Source: Histidinibacterium aquaticum (GTDB lineage Bacteria; Pseudomonadota; Alphaproteobacteria; Rhodobacterales; Rhodobacteraceae). Taken from it: 64,000 nt of DNA. The stretch is taken from NCBI RefSeq assembly GCF_008710275.1, contig NZ_VYQE01000002.1, positions 124,001 through 188,000 on the forward strand, in the 5' to 3' direction. Position numbers and translations under genes: made by a program. This document shows positions 8,544-16,870 of the stretch, in pieces (positions within the stretch are counted from its first letter, which is position 1; the number at the start of each line of letters is the position of its first letter). The notes beneath the pieces were generated by a model, which did not search any database, was not told the DNA's origin, and was given only the letters and a program-made list of their open reading frames with translations.

Positions 8544-8577
8544 GTTCATTATGCGGACAAAAGTTAGTATATCGAAC
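8544..8577. promoter_or_regulatory. Putative IclR/PcaR-type tandem operator overlapping divergent promoters
   Basis: Two 15-mers 4 bases apart: GTTCATTATGCGGAC (8544-8558) and GTTAGTATATCGAAC (8563-8577). On the minus strand TTCGAT, 17 bases, CATAAT forms a plausible promoter for the 8506 operon. On the plus strand GTTCAT, 17 bases, GTATAT could serve the gene at 8610. Each 15-mer would thus cover one -10 and the opposite -35, an arrangement well suited to co-repression. Motif match is direct; function is inferred. Confidence 0.6.
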
Positions 8578-8609
8578 ACAAACATCGGTTCAACGGGGAT
8601 ATTGCACGG

Positions 8610-9728
8610 ATGCGGTACGATCTGGCCGTCATCGGCGGCGGGCTGGCGGGAACCGCCACGGCCTACTACGCAGCCCGCGCAGGCGCGCGCGTGGTCCTGC
8701 TCGAGCGACACGATGTGAACCTGGGCGCCTCCGGTTCCAACGCCGGATCGATCCATGCGCAGATCCCCTTCGACCCCTTCCGGCGCCTCGGCGCGGATTG
8801 GGCCCGGCACTACTCCGAGGTGCTGCCACTCTTCATCGAATCGATCGGGCTCTGGGGTCGACTTCAGGACGAGTTGGGCGGCGATCTGGGATTCGTCGCC
8901 AAGGGCGGGCTGATGGTGGCCGGAACCGAGGCCGAAATGGATATGCTGCGCGAAAAATCCGCGATCGAGCGGGCGCAGGGTTTGCAGGTCGATCTCTGGG
9001 ATCAGGGCGACTTGTCCGAGCGCGCGCCCTTCCTGACCGAGGGATTTCCCGGTGGTGCTTTCTGCCCGATCGAGGGAAAAGCCGACCCTTTTCGCGTCGC
9101 CCCCCTGTTCCTGCGCCGCGCACGGGAGGCAGGGGCCAAGCTGTTGCGTAATGCGCCGGTGAAGGCGATCGACGTGGAAGCCGGTGGCTTCGCCATCGCC
9201 GCGGGCGACAGGACGGTCCACGCCAGCCGTGTCGTTAACGCGGCCGGCGCGCAGGCAGCCGAGGTTGCGGCGCTCCTGGGCGTGACAGTGCCCCTGGATG
9301 CCCACCCGATCCAAGTGAGCGTGACCGAGAAGCGACCCCCGCTGCTCTCCTGGCTTCTCTACTTCACCTCGGAGAAGCTGACGCTGAAGCAGGCCCCTGA
9401 GGGCGGGTTCCTGATCGGCGGCGGCTGGCCGGCGCGAATGCGCGGCGGACCCGTGGTCGACCACCGCTCCGTGCTGCGCAACCTCGCGCTGGCCCAGCGG
9501 CTGGTGCCAGGGCTCGCCGACGTCCAGATCGTCCGGAGCTGGGCCGCCATCGTCAACGGGACGAAGGACTGGCGGCCGATCCTCGGGGAGGTCCCACAGG
9601 TGCCGGGCTTCTTTCTCAATCTGTTCCCGTGGATGGGCTTCACTGCCGGACCCGCGGTGTCGCGGGCTATCGCGTCCCTGGCGCTCGGGGAAAGGCCGGA
9701 CGTAGACTTGGCTCCCTTTGCGCCCTGA
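8610..9728 (+). CDS. FAD-dependent oxidoreductase, DAO family (second paralogue)
   Basis: 372 residues. The FAD motif VIGGGLAGTATAYYAARAG is at the N-terminus, followed by GASGSNAGSIHAQ, which parallels GSHANAGSLHVQ in the 304-1431 protein. LTLKQAPEGGFLIGGGWPA parallels the LKQ...VVIGGGWDA segment of that protein too, so the two are paralogues. Unlike the first, this gene has no adjacent [2Fe-2S]/NAD partner subunit; it may share the 1424-3070 subunit or act alone. It is transcribed divergently from the 8506 operon, behind the shared tandem operator. The ATG at 8610 has only a weak GGGGA upstream. Probable role: oxidation of an imported amino acid or N-alkyl amino acid. Confidence 0.83.
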   Translation: MRYDLAVIGGGLAGTATAYYAARAGARVVLLERHDVNLGASGSNAGSIHAQIPFDPFRRLGADWARHYSEVLPLFIESIGLWGRLQDELGGDLGFVAKGGLMVAGTEAEMDMLREKSAIERAQGLQVDLWDQGDLSERAPFLTEGFPGGAFCPIEGKADPFRVAPLFLRRAREAGAKLLRNAPVKAIDVEAGGFAIAAGDRTVHASRVVNAAGAQAAEVAALLGVTVPLDAHPIQVSVTEKRPPLLSWLLYFTSEKLTLKQAPEGGFLIGGGWPARMRGGPVVDHRSVLRNLALAQRLVPGLADVQIVRSWAAIVNGTKDWRPILGEVPQVPGFFLNLFPWMGFTAGPAVSRAIASLALGERPDVDLAPFAP

Positions 9729-9760
9729 AGGGTCCGCGGCGACCGAGGTTCGATGATCAG

Positions 9761-9812
9761 TTGCCAGACCGACCAGATGTTCGCTATACGAACTTTTGTA
9801 CGTCAAATTTTG
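9761..9812 (+). promoter_or_regulatory. Promoter with overlapping IclR/PcaR-type operator, upstream of gabD
   Basis: A good sigma-70-like promoter, TTGCCA (9761-9766), 17 bases, CTATAC (9784-9789). Its -10 lies inside the near-perfect palindrome GTTCGCTATACGAAC (9779-9793), where the arms GTTCG/CGAAC match exactly. A 4-base TTTT spacer and a degenerate second copy starting GTACGTC follow. This is the cleanest copy of the repeated operator in the window. The position over the -10 suggests repression by occlusion. Confidence 0.65.
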
Positions 9813-9831
9813 CGCACTTGAAGGGAACGTG

Positions 9832-11271
9832 ATGTCCGACTTGCTGCAACAGGCTAATCTCATTGCCGGTGAATGGACCCTGGCCGACAATGGCGAGACC
9901 ATCGACGTCACCGATCCCTCCGACGGCCAGGTTATCGGCAAGGTCCCGAACTCCGGCGCGGCCGAGACCCGCCGCGCGATCGAAGCGGCCAACGCGGCTT
10001 TCCCGGCCTACGCTGCCAAGACGGTGACCGAGCGCGCGGCGCTCCTGCGGGCGCTCGCCGCCGAAATCACCGCCAATGTCGACGAGCTGGGCCGCATCCT
10101 GACGATGGAGCAGGGAAAACCCCTAGCCGAAGCCAAGGCCGAGGTTCTGTCCTCCGCCACCTACGTGCAATGGTTCGCCGAAGAGGTCCGCCGCGCACGG
10201 GGCGAGGTGATCCCGTCCCCATGGCCCAATCGCAAGCTGATGACGACCAAGCACCCGGTCGGCGTCGTCGCGGCGATCACGCCCTGGAATTTCCCGTCGT
10301 CCATGCTTGCCCGGAAGCTCGGGCCGGCATTGGCCGCCGGATGCCCGGTGGTCGTCAAGCCGGCGACCGCGACGCCCTACAGCGGCCTGGCCTGGGGTGT
10401 TCTCGCCGAGCGCGCAGGTTTCCCGTCCGGCGTCGTCAACATCCTGACCGGCTCCGCCCGCGCCATCGGCGGCGAGATCATGGACAATGCACTGGTTCGC
10501 AAGGTGACCTTCACCGGCTCTACCGAGATCGGGAAGGAGTTGCTCCGCGGTGCCGCCGGTACGGTCAAGAAGGTGTCCATGGAGCTTGGCGGCAATGCGC
10601 CATTCATCGTCTTTGACGACGCCGACCTCGACCGCGCGATCGAAGGCGCGATGATCGCCAAGTTCCGCAACGCCGGACAGACCTGCATCTGCTCGAACCG
10701 CGTATACGTCCAGGCGGGCATCTACGACGCCTTCGTCGAGCGACTGGCCGAGCGCGCGAAGGCGCTCAAGGTCGCGCCCGGTCTCGAGGAGGGGGCGGAG
10801 CAGGGGCCGATGGTCGATGGCCCGGCGCTCGCCAAGATCTCCGAGCTCGTCGAAGATGCCGTGGGCAAGGGCGGCCAGGTCCTTGCCGGCGGCGCTCCGC
10901 ACGAGCGCGGGGGACTTTTCTACGCGCCCACGGTCATCGCCGGTGCGACCCCTGAGATGCGTGTCACGCAGGAAGAAATCTTCGGCCCAGTTGCCCCGGT
11001 CTATCGCTTCGAGACCGAGGAAGAGGCCATCGCCATGGCCAACGACACCGTCTACGGCCTCGCCGCATATGCCTACACCGGTGACCTCGGCCGTGCCTTC
11101 CGGCTGCAAGACGGGCTCGAGTACGGGCTGATCGGAATCAACGAGGTGCTGATCGTCACGCCGGAGATACCGTTCGGCGGGCTCAAGGAATCCGGGACCG
11201 GAAAGGAAGGCGGCTGGCAGGGTCTCGATGACTACCTTGAGACCCGCTACACCTGCATCGGCGGCCTGTGA
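9832..11271 (+). CDS. gabD: NAD(P)-dependent succinate-semialdehyde dehydrogenase-type aldehyde dehydrogenase
   Basis: 479 residues from the ATG at 9832, which has AAGGGAA 6 bases upstream; an extra 12-residue in-frame extension runs through the operator and is unlikely. It is a full ALDH: TPWNFPSSMLARKLGPALAAG, VVKPATATPYS, FTGSTEIGK in the cofactor domain, catalytic Glu in SMELGGNAP and catalytic Cys in GQTCICSNR, a GabD-type signature. IPFGGLKESGTGKEGG near the end is also typical of succinate-semialdehyde dehydrogenases. It could equally use glutarate or alpha-ketoglutarate semialdehyde. It probably feeds the end product of the island's amino-acid degradation into the TCA cycle and is controlled by the operator at 9779. 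Confidence 0.85.
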   Translation: MSDLLQQANLIAGEWTLADNGETIDVTDPSDGQVIGKVPNSGAAETRRAIEAANAAFPAYAAKTVTERAALLRALAAEITANVDELGRILTMEQGKPLAEAKAEVLSSATYVQWFAEEVRRARGEVIPSPWPNRKLMTTKHPVGVVAAITPWNFPSSMLARKLGPALAAGCPVVVKPATATPYSGLAWGVLAERAGFPSGVVNILTGSARAIGGEIMDNALVRKVTFTGSTEIGKELLRGAAGTVKKVSMELGGNAPFIVFDDADLDRAIEGAMIAKFRNAGQTCICSNRVYVQAGIYDAFVERLAERAKALKVAPGLEEGAEQGPMVDGPALAKISELVEDAVGKGGQVLAGGAPHERGGLFYAPTVIAGATPEMRVTQEEIFGPVAPVYRFETEEEAIAMANDTVYGLAAYAYTGDLGRAFRLQDGLEYGLIGINEVLIVTPEIPFGGLKESGTGKEGGWQGLDDYLETRYTCIGGL

Positions 11272-11318
11272 ACTAAAGTTCGCCCTGTGAAATTTGTAGA
11301 CCGAATCATCTCTCACGC

Positions 11319-11335
11319 TGTATAAAAATTTTACA
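11319..11335. promoter_or_regulatory. AT-rich imperfect palindrome upstream of the first peptide ABC operon
   Basis: TGTATAAAAATTTTACA pairs TGTA with TACA and AA with TT around a central A run (six of eight pairs). Similar AT-rich dyads stand before the second peptide transporter (20602-20616) and the M20 operon (31455-31468) in otherwise GC-rich DNA. It is a possible operator, perhaps for the XRE-cupin regulator encoded at 24313, and may also contribute -10-like sequence. Confidence 0.4.
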
Positions 11336-11407
11336 TACGTGAACGGATTTAACCGTTCCGAAGGGGCGGCGGATGGCCGGCGCCTCAACACAGCAAGGAG
11401 AGGTTCC

Positions 11408-13015
11408 ATGAGACTGTGGATGACCGGCGCCATCTGCGCCGCACTGGTCACGGCCGTTCCCGCGACCGCACAAGAAGTGCTGACGATCGGGGTGCGTTCC
11501 GAGGCCAGCTCGCTCGACCCGCATTGGACGCAGTTGTCCGCCGATGTTCAGGTTCACGAACATATCTTCGAGAAGCTCGTCGGCCTCGACAGCGCCTCGC
11601 AGCCGATCCCCGGCCTTGCCGTCTCATGGGAGCCCATCGACGACACGACCTGGGAATTCAAGCTTCGCGAGGGGGTGACCTGGCACGACGGAGAGCCCTT
11701 CACGGCCGAGGACGTGATCTTCACCTTCGACCGGCTCAAAGCCGGGATCTCCGGCGCACCCGCATCGCCGGCCTTCCAGCTCGACAAGGGTGGCAAGGAG
11801 TGGGTGGCGATCGACGACCTGACCGTTCACATCACCACCGATGGACCCTATCCGACGGTGGCCGAAGACCTCGCAATGCTGCCCATCATCGCGCAACACG
11901 CGGCAGAGGGCGCCGAGGAATCCGTGGACTTCAACAACGGCGAGGCCACAATCGGCACGGGCCCGTTCATGTACGGCACCTTCAACCCCGGCGACAGCAT
12001 CACGCTGGTCAAGAACCCCGATTGGTGGGGCGGCGAGGTGGAATGGGACGAAGTCGTCTTCCGTCCGGTGACACAGGATGCCTCGCGGCTTGCGGCGCTT
12101 CTGAACGGCGACGTCGACATCATCGACTATCCGCCGACGGTGGATCTGCCGCAACTCGAGGAAAACCCGGACTTTACCGTCACCACGATCCCCTCCGACC
12201 GGCTGATCTACCTCATGCCCGGCTACAAGCACGTCGAGCCCTTCATCACGGACGCGAACGGTGAGGCGATGATGCCGAACCCGCTCCGCGACTGGCGGGT
12301 CCGCAGAGCTTTGAGTCTTGCGATCAACCGTGAAGCCATCCGGGATCGGATCATGGGTGGCGCCTCGCTTCCGGCGAAAAACATCGTGCCGCCGGGCTTC
12401 TTCGGCTACGTCGAGGACCTCGAGGCCGACCCCTACGACCCCGAGGAGGCACAGGCCCTGCTGGAAGAGGCCGGCTACGGTGACGGCTTCAACATCACCC
12501 TGCACGGACCGAATGACCGTTATATCAACGACGCCCGCATCCTGGAGGCGGTCGCCCAGATGTGGAGCCGAGTGGGCATAACCACGCAGGTCGATGCAAT
12601 GCCGCGGAACATCTTCTTCTCGCGCCTGATCCGCGGTGACGAGCTCTCGATGCCCGGCTTCGACGTGCCCGAGTTCTCGATGTCGCTGACCGGCTGGGGC
12701 ACCGTTGCGGGCGAGGCGACCTACACGGTCTCGGGGACCCTGGAGACCTACAACGCCGCGACCGGCGGCGGGAATGGCAACTTCGGCCGCTATTCTAACC
12801 CCGAGATCGACGCCCGTTCGGTCCTGGCCAAGCGAACCATCGACCCCGATGACCGCCTTGCACTGCTGCAGGAGGCGATCCGGATCGGCATGGACGACTA
12901 CGCCTACATCCCGCTGCACTTCCAGGTGAACAGCTGGGCCATGCGCGCCGGCATCGAGCACGAGCCTCGCACCAACGAGCGCACGCTGGCGACCGAGATC
13001 AGCCGGGTCGAATAG
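11408..13015 (+). CDS. Peptide/opine ABC transporter substrate-binding protein (family 5), system 1
   Basis: 535 residues from the ATG at 11408, preceded by AAGGAG 7 bases upstream. A Sec signal peptide (MRLWMTGAICAALVTAVP, cleavage near ATAQ-E) leads into the SBP_bac_5 fold: SLDPHWTQLSADVQVHEHIF, the ADDLVFTFDR-like AEDVIFTFDRLK and VRRALSLAINREAI. The family binds di- and oligopeptides, opines, nickel or glycosides. It is the first gene of a complete DppABCDF-like operon followed by an M24 peptidase and an SDR, so the ligand is probably a peptide-like or N-substituted amino acid that is hydrolysed after import. Confidence 0.9.
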   Translation: MRLWMTGAICAALVTAVPATAQEVLTIGVRSEASSLDPHWTQLSADVQVHEHIFEKLVGLDSASQPIPGLAVSWEPIDDTTWEFKLREGVTWHDGEPFTAEDVIFTFDRLKAGISGAPASPAFQLDKGGKEWVAIDDLTVHITTDGPYPTVAEDLAMLPIIAQHAAEGAEESVDFNNGEATIGTGPFMYGTFNPGDSITLVKNPDWWGGEVEWDEVVFRPVTQDASRLAALLNGDVDIIDYPPTVDLPQLEENPDFTVTTIPSDRLIYLMPGYKHVEPFITDANGEAMMPNPLRDWRVRRALSLAINREAIRDRIMGGASLPAKNIVPPGFFGYVEDLEADPYDPEEAQALLEEAGYGDGFNITLHGPNDRYINDARILEAVAQMWSRVGITTQVDAMPRNIFFSRLIRGDELSMPGFDVPEFSMSLTGWGTVAGEATYTVSGTLETYNAATGGGNGNFGRYSNPEIDARSVLAKRTIDPDDRLALLQEAIRIGMDDYAYIPLHFQVNSWAMRAGIEHEPRTNERTLATEISRVE

Positions 13016-13039
13016 TACGGCAGCGGGCGAGGCGGAGAG

Positions 13040-14017
13040 ATGACCGAATATATCATCCGACGGGTGCTTCAGGCCCTGCTCGTGCTGATCGTGATGACGA
13101 TGCTGGTGTTCTTCGGCGTCAATGTCATCGGGAATCCGGTCTACATCTTCGCCTCGTCCGAGTGCGACCAGGCTTGCCTGGACGCGATCATCACCGACCT
13201 CGGGCTCGATCAGCCCATCTGGCGGCAGTACCTGACCTTCGTCGGCAACCTCGTGCAGGGCGACATGGGGCGCTCGTTCACCCACGGTGTTCCCGCCCTG
13301 CACCTCATCTTCGAGCGACTCCCGGCGACATTGGAGCTGGCCTTCTCCGCTCTCGTGCTCGCCCTCGCCTTTGGTCTGCCCATGGGGATTTACGCCGGGC
13401 TGCGGCCATACGGCTGGGGTGCAAAGCTGATCATGTCCTTCTCCATGATCGCCTTCTCGCTACCGGTCTTCTGGATCGGCATCATCATGATCCTGACCTT
13501 CTCGGTGCAGCTCGGCTGGATGCCCTCAGTTGGGCGGGGAGATACGGTCGATCTCGGGTTCGTCGAGGTCAGTTTCCTGACTCTCGACGGCCTCCACCAC
13601 CTTGCCATGCCAGCCTTCACGTTGTCGCTCATCATGATGGCGATGGTGATCCGGCTTGCCCGGGCGGGCATGCGCGAGGTCATGTTCACCGACTACATCA
13701 AGTTCGCCCGCGCGAGCGGTGTGCCCGAGCGCCGGGTCCTCGGAGCCCATGCCCTCAAGAACATCCTGATCCCGATCGTCACCGTTCTGGGGATGGAGTT
13801 CGGCGGCGTGATCGCCTTCGCGGTCGTCGTCGAGTCGATCTTTTCCTGGCCCGGCGTAGGCAAGATGCTGATCGACGCCATCGCCGTGCTCGATAGGCCT
13901 TTGATCGTGGCCTACCTCATCTGCGTCGTTTTCATGTTCGTGACGCTGAACCTGCTCGTCGACGTGCTGTACTCGCTGCTCGATCCGCGGATCCGGTTGG
14001 GCGGTGGCAAGGCATGA
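13040..14017 (+). CDS. ABC transporter permease, DppB-type, system 1
   Basis: 325 residues, about six membrane segments. The N-terminus is the DppB type (MTEYIIRRVLQALLVLIVM), with a long periplasmic segment holding GLDQPIWRQYLTF before helix 2. The cytoplasmic coupling loop is present (RASGVPERRVLGAHALKNILIPI, here described by its ends RASGV and NILIPI), followed by GGVIAFAVVVESIFSWPGVG, the usual DppB pattern. It sits 24 bases after the binding protein and overlaps the next permease by ATGA. With that partner it forms the membrane channel. Confidence 0.92.
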   Translation: MTEYIIRRVLQALLVLIVMTMLVFFGVNVIGNPVYIFASSECDQACLDAIITDLGLDQPIWRQYLTFVGNLVQGDMGRSFTHGVPALHLIFERLPATLELAFSALVLALAFGLPMGIYAGLRPYGWGAKLIMSFSMIAFSLPVFWIGIIMILTFSVQLGWMPSVGRGDTVDLGFVEVSFLTLDGLHHLAMPAFTLSLIMMAMVIRLARAGMREVMFTDYIKFARASGVPERRVLGAHALKNILIPIVTVLGMEFGGVIAFAVVVESIFSWPGVGKMLIDAIAVLDRPLIVAYLICVVFMFVTLNLLVDVLYSLLDPRIRLGGGKA

Positions 14018-14904
14018 GCATCGCCTCCGCCCCTCCAGCCGCCGGCTCCGCCCGTGACCTGACACGGCGGTTCCTCAAGGACCCGGGCGCGGTCATCGCG
14101 CTGCTCGTCTTTGCCGCGTTCGGCGTCGCCGGCTTCGGTGCCCCGCTGATCGCACCGCAAAATCCGTACGACCTAGCGCAGGTCGATATCCTCGACAGTC
14201 TGCTCGAGCCGGGGAGCGAGAGCTTTACCGGCATGACCTACTGGCTCGGGACGGACGGGCAGGGCCGGGACATGCTCTCGGCCATCCTTTACGGCATCCG
14301 CATCTCGCTGGTGGTCGGACTAGCCTCCGGCCTCCTGGCGTTGGCCTTCGGCACGGTCGTCGGCCTGATCGCCGCCTACCGGCGCGGCTGGGTGGATACC
14401 CTACTGATGCGGATCGTCGACCTTCAGTTGAGCTTTCCCACCATCCTCGTCGCACTGATCCTTCTGGTGATCCTCGGTCGCGGCGTGGACAAGATCATTT
14501 TCGCTCTCGTCGTCGTTCAATGGGCCTACTTTGCCCGTACGGTCCGGGGTGTCGCGCTCGTCGAGGGCGCGCGGGACTACGTGGAGGCGGCGCGGGGGCT
14601 GCGCCTCGGGGGCTTTCGCATCCTGATGGGGCACATCCTCCCGAACTGCCTGCCGACCATGCTGGTCGTCGCAACGATGCAGATGGCCATGGCGATCTCG
14701 CTCGAGGCCACGCTCAGCTTCCTCGGCCTCGGTCTGCCGCCGACGCGGCCGTCGCTCGGGCTGCTGATCGCGAACGGCTTCGACTATCTTCAATCGGGCC
14801 GCTACTGGATAAGCGTGCTGCCCGGGCTCGTCCTGCTCGCAATCATCATCAGCGTAAACGTCCTCGGCGACCGGCTGCGCGACGTCCTGAACCCCAGATT
14901 GTGA
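14014..14904 (+). CDS. ABC transporter permease, DppC-type, system 1
   Basis: 296 residues. The OppC/DppC N-terminal extension with one helix (DPGAVIALLVFAAFGVAG) is followed by YWLGTDGQGRDMLSAILYGIRISL, the standard DppC signature, and a coupling loop around EAARGLRLGGFRILMGHILPN. LSFLGLGLPPTRPSLG near the C-terminus is also diagnostic. The start ATG overlaps the preceding stop. It pairs with the DppB-type permease to form the translocation pore of system 1. Confidence 0.92.
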   Translation: MSIASAPPAAGSARDLTRRFLKDPGAVIALLVFAAFGVAGFGAPLIAPQNPYDLAQVDILDSLLEPGSESFTGMTYWLGTDGQGRDMLSAILYGIRISLVVGLASGLLALAFGTVVGLIAAYRRGWVDTLLMRIVDLQLSFPTILVALILLVILGRGVDKIIFALVVVQWAYFARTVRGVALVEGARDYVEAARGLRLGGFRILMGHILPNCLPTMLVVATMQMAMAISLEATLSFLGLGLPPTRPSLGLLIANGFDYLQSGRYWISVLPGLVLLAIIISVNVLGDRLRDVLNPRL

Positions 14905-14911
14905 GGCTGCG

Positions 14912-15889
14912 ATGACCCCCGTCTTGGAGCTGCGCGATCTGCAGACAAGTTTCGAGATGCCTGAAGGCACCGTCCACGCTCTGCGCGAGCTGTCACTGAG
15001 CGTTTCCCGCGGCGAAATCCTCGGGCTGGTCGGAGAAAGCGGCTCGGGCAAGTCGCTCACCGGCTTCTCGATCAACCGGCTCATCAGCCCGCCGGGACGG
15101 GTCACGAAGGGCGAGGTACGCCTGCATGGCAGGGATATCCTCCCACTGCCGGACAGCGAGATGCGCAAGCTCCGTGGCCGCAAGATCGCGATGATCTTCC
15201 AGGATCCGATGATGACCCTGAACCCGGTTCTGCGGATCGAGACGCAGATCCGCGACGTTCTCCTCGCCCACGAAAAACTCTCGAAGTCGGAGGTCCGGGC
15301 GCGGGCTCTTGCCGCTCTCGATGAGGTGGGTATCCCGGCACCCGAGGAGCGGCTGCGCGTCTACCCCCACCAGCTGTCGGGCGGGATGCGCCAGCGCGTC
15401 GCCATCGCCATCGCGCTTTTGCACAAGCCCGACCTCGTCATCGCAGACGAGCCCACGACCGCGCTCGACGTCACTATCCAGGGGCAGATCCTCGCACTGG
15501 TCCAACGCCTCTGCCGCGACCGCGGCACAGCTCTGATCTGGATCAGCCATGACCTCGCGGTGGTTGCCGGCCTCGCCGACCGAATAGCCGTCATGTACGC
15601 TGGCCGGATCGTGGAGGAGGGGCCCATAGACGACATTCTCGACGCGCCCGCCCACCCCTACACGCGCGGCCTGATCGACTCGGTTCCCGTGCCAGGCCAA
15701 CGCGGCGGACGGCTAAGGCAGATCCCGGGGCGGATGCCGGCGCTGACCGACCTGCCGACCGGCTGCGCATTCGCTCCGCGATGTGCGCGAGCGACGGAGA
15801 ACTGCGCCGAGGTTCCGCAGCTGATGCCGTTCGGCGAGGACCGGAAAGTGCGCTGCGTCCACCCATTGGCCGCCGGGGAGGCGGCATGA
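14912..15889 (+). CDS. ABC transporter ATP-binding protein, DppD-type, system 1
   Basis: 325 residues. Walker A GESGSGKS, signature LSGGMRQRVAIAIAL, Walker B LVIADEPTTALD, and a switch His in WISHDLAVVAG. The C-terminal oligopeptide extension ends with PTGCAFAPRCARATENC, the four-Cys segment seen in full-length DppD/OppD ATPases. It starts 7 bases after the permease stop and overlaps the next ATPase by ATGA. It forms a heterodimer with the DppF-type subunit and powers uptake. Confidence 0.92.
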   Translation: MTPVLELRDLQTSFEMPEGTVHALRELSLSVSRGEILGLVGESGSGKSLTGFSINRLISPPGRVTKGEVRLHGRDILPLPDSEMRKLRGRKIAMIFQDPMMTLNPVLRIETQIRDVLLAHEKLSKSEVRARALAALDEVGIPAPEERLRVYPHQLSGGMRQRVAIAIALLHKPDLVIADEPTTALDVTIQGQILALVQRLCRDRGTALIWISHDLAVVAGLADRIAVMYAGRIVEEGPIDDILDAPAHPYTRGLIDSVPVPGQRGGRLRQIPGRMPALTDLPTGCAFAPRCARATENCAEVPQLMPFGEDRKVRCVHPLAAGEAA

Positions 15890-16857
15890 GCGATCCGGTG
15901 CTCTCCGTCCGCGGTCTCGGGCGCCGCTTCGGCTCCGAGGGTGACTTCGTCGCCCGGGGCTTGCGTAAGCTCGGCCTGGCGCCGCCGGCGAGCGTCGTCC
16001 AGGCGGTCGAGGACGTCTCCTTTGATCTCTACCCGGGCGAAGTGCTCGGAGTCGTGGGCGAAAGCGGTTGCGGCAAGTCCACGCTCGGCCGGATGGTCGC
16101 CGGTCTGCTCGAGCCGACGTCCGGCACGGTCACGCGGCCCGATGCGGAGGGGAGGGCGCTGCCGATGCAGATGATCTTCCAGGACCCGTTCTCGTCGCTG
16201 AACCCGCGCAAGAGAGTGAAGGCGCTGATCGGTGAGGCGCCGCGCGTCCACCGCCTCACTTCGCCGTCCGAAGTGGAGGCCTACGTGGCCGACATGATGG
16301 ATCGCTGCGGGATCGACCCGTCCTATGCCACCCGCTTCCCCCATGCCTTCTCAGGTGGTCAGAGGCAACGCGTCGGTATCGCCCGCGCCCTCGCGGTCAA
16401 GCCCGAGATCCTGGTCTGCGACGAGGCGGTCAGCGCGCTGGACGTATCGATCCAGGCGCAGATCGTGAATCTCTTCATGGACCTGCGGGATGAGCTGGGC
16501 CTGACCTATCTCTTCATCAGCCACGACCTCGGGATCATCGAACATATCTCGGACCGGGTGCTGGTGATGTACCTCGGCCGCGCGGTGGAAACCGGACCGG
16601 TGGACCGCATTTTCGATGCTCCGGCCCACCCCTATACGCGCGCCCTGATCGACGGTGTGCCCCGGCTCGATCGCCGTCGCGCGATCTATTCCCCGATCAA
16701 GGGCGACATCCCATCGCCCGTCGACCCGCCCCCCGGCTGCGCATTCCACCCGCGCTGTCCGCTTGCCACCGAAATATGCCGGGTCGAACGGCCCGTCCTT
16801 CGCGACATGGGCGATGGCCGACAGGCCGCCTGTCACCACGCCGAATCCCAAATCTGA
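15886..16857 (+). CDS. ABC transporter ATP-binding protein, DppF-type, system 1
   Basis: 323 residues. The ATG at 15886 overlaps the preceding TGA and is preferred over a longer frame inside the upstream gene. Walker A GESGCGKSTLG, a DPFSSLNPRKRV region, signature FSGGQRQRVGIARAL, Walker B ILVCDEAVSALD (Ala in place of the usual Pro of DEPTSALD), and FISHDLGIIEHISDR. The C-terminal cysteine segment PPGCAFHPRCPLATEIC is intact. It is the second ATPase of system 1. Confidence 0.92.
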   Translation: MSDPVLSVRGLGRRFGSEGDFVARGLRKLGLAPPASVVQAVEDVSFDLYPGEVLGVVGESGCGKSTLGRMVAGLLEPTSGTVTRPDAEGRALPMQMIFQDPFSSLNPRKRVKALIGEAPRVHRLTSPSEVEAYVADMMDRCGIDPSYATRFPHAFSGGQRQRVGIARALAVKPEILVCDEAVSALDVSIQAQIVNLFMDLRDELGLTYLFISHDLGIIEHISDRVLVMYLGRAVETGPVDRIFDAPAHPYTRALIDGVPRLDRRRAIYSPIKGDIPSPVDPPPGCAFHPRCPLATEICRVERPVLRDMGDGRQAACHHAESQI

Positions 16858-16870
16858 AAAGGAGAGCCCC

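Noticed and set aside
8370-9992. 540-residue minus-strand frame over the second DAO gene
   Set aside because: Antisense to a gene with full FAD motifs, and it runs through the operator regions; a codon-bias shadow.
11266-11284. GTGAACTAAAGTTCGC at the end of gabD as another PcaR-like site
   Set aside because: It has the GAAC/GTTC dyad across 4 bases, but neither flanking 15-mer fits, and it overlaps the gabD stop codon. Kept out of the operator count.
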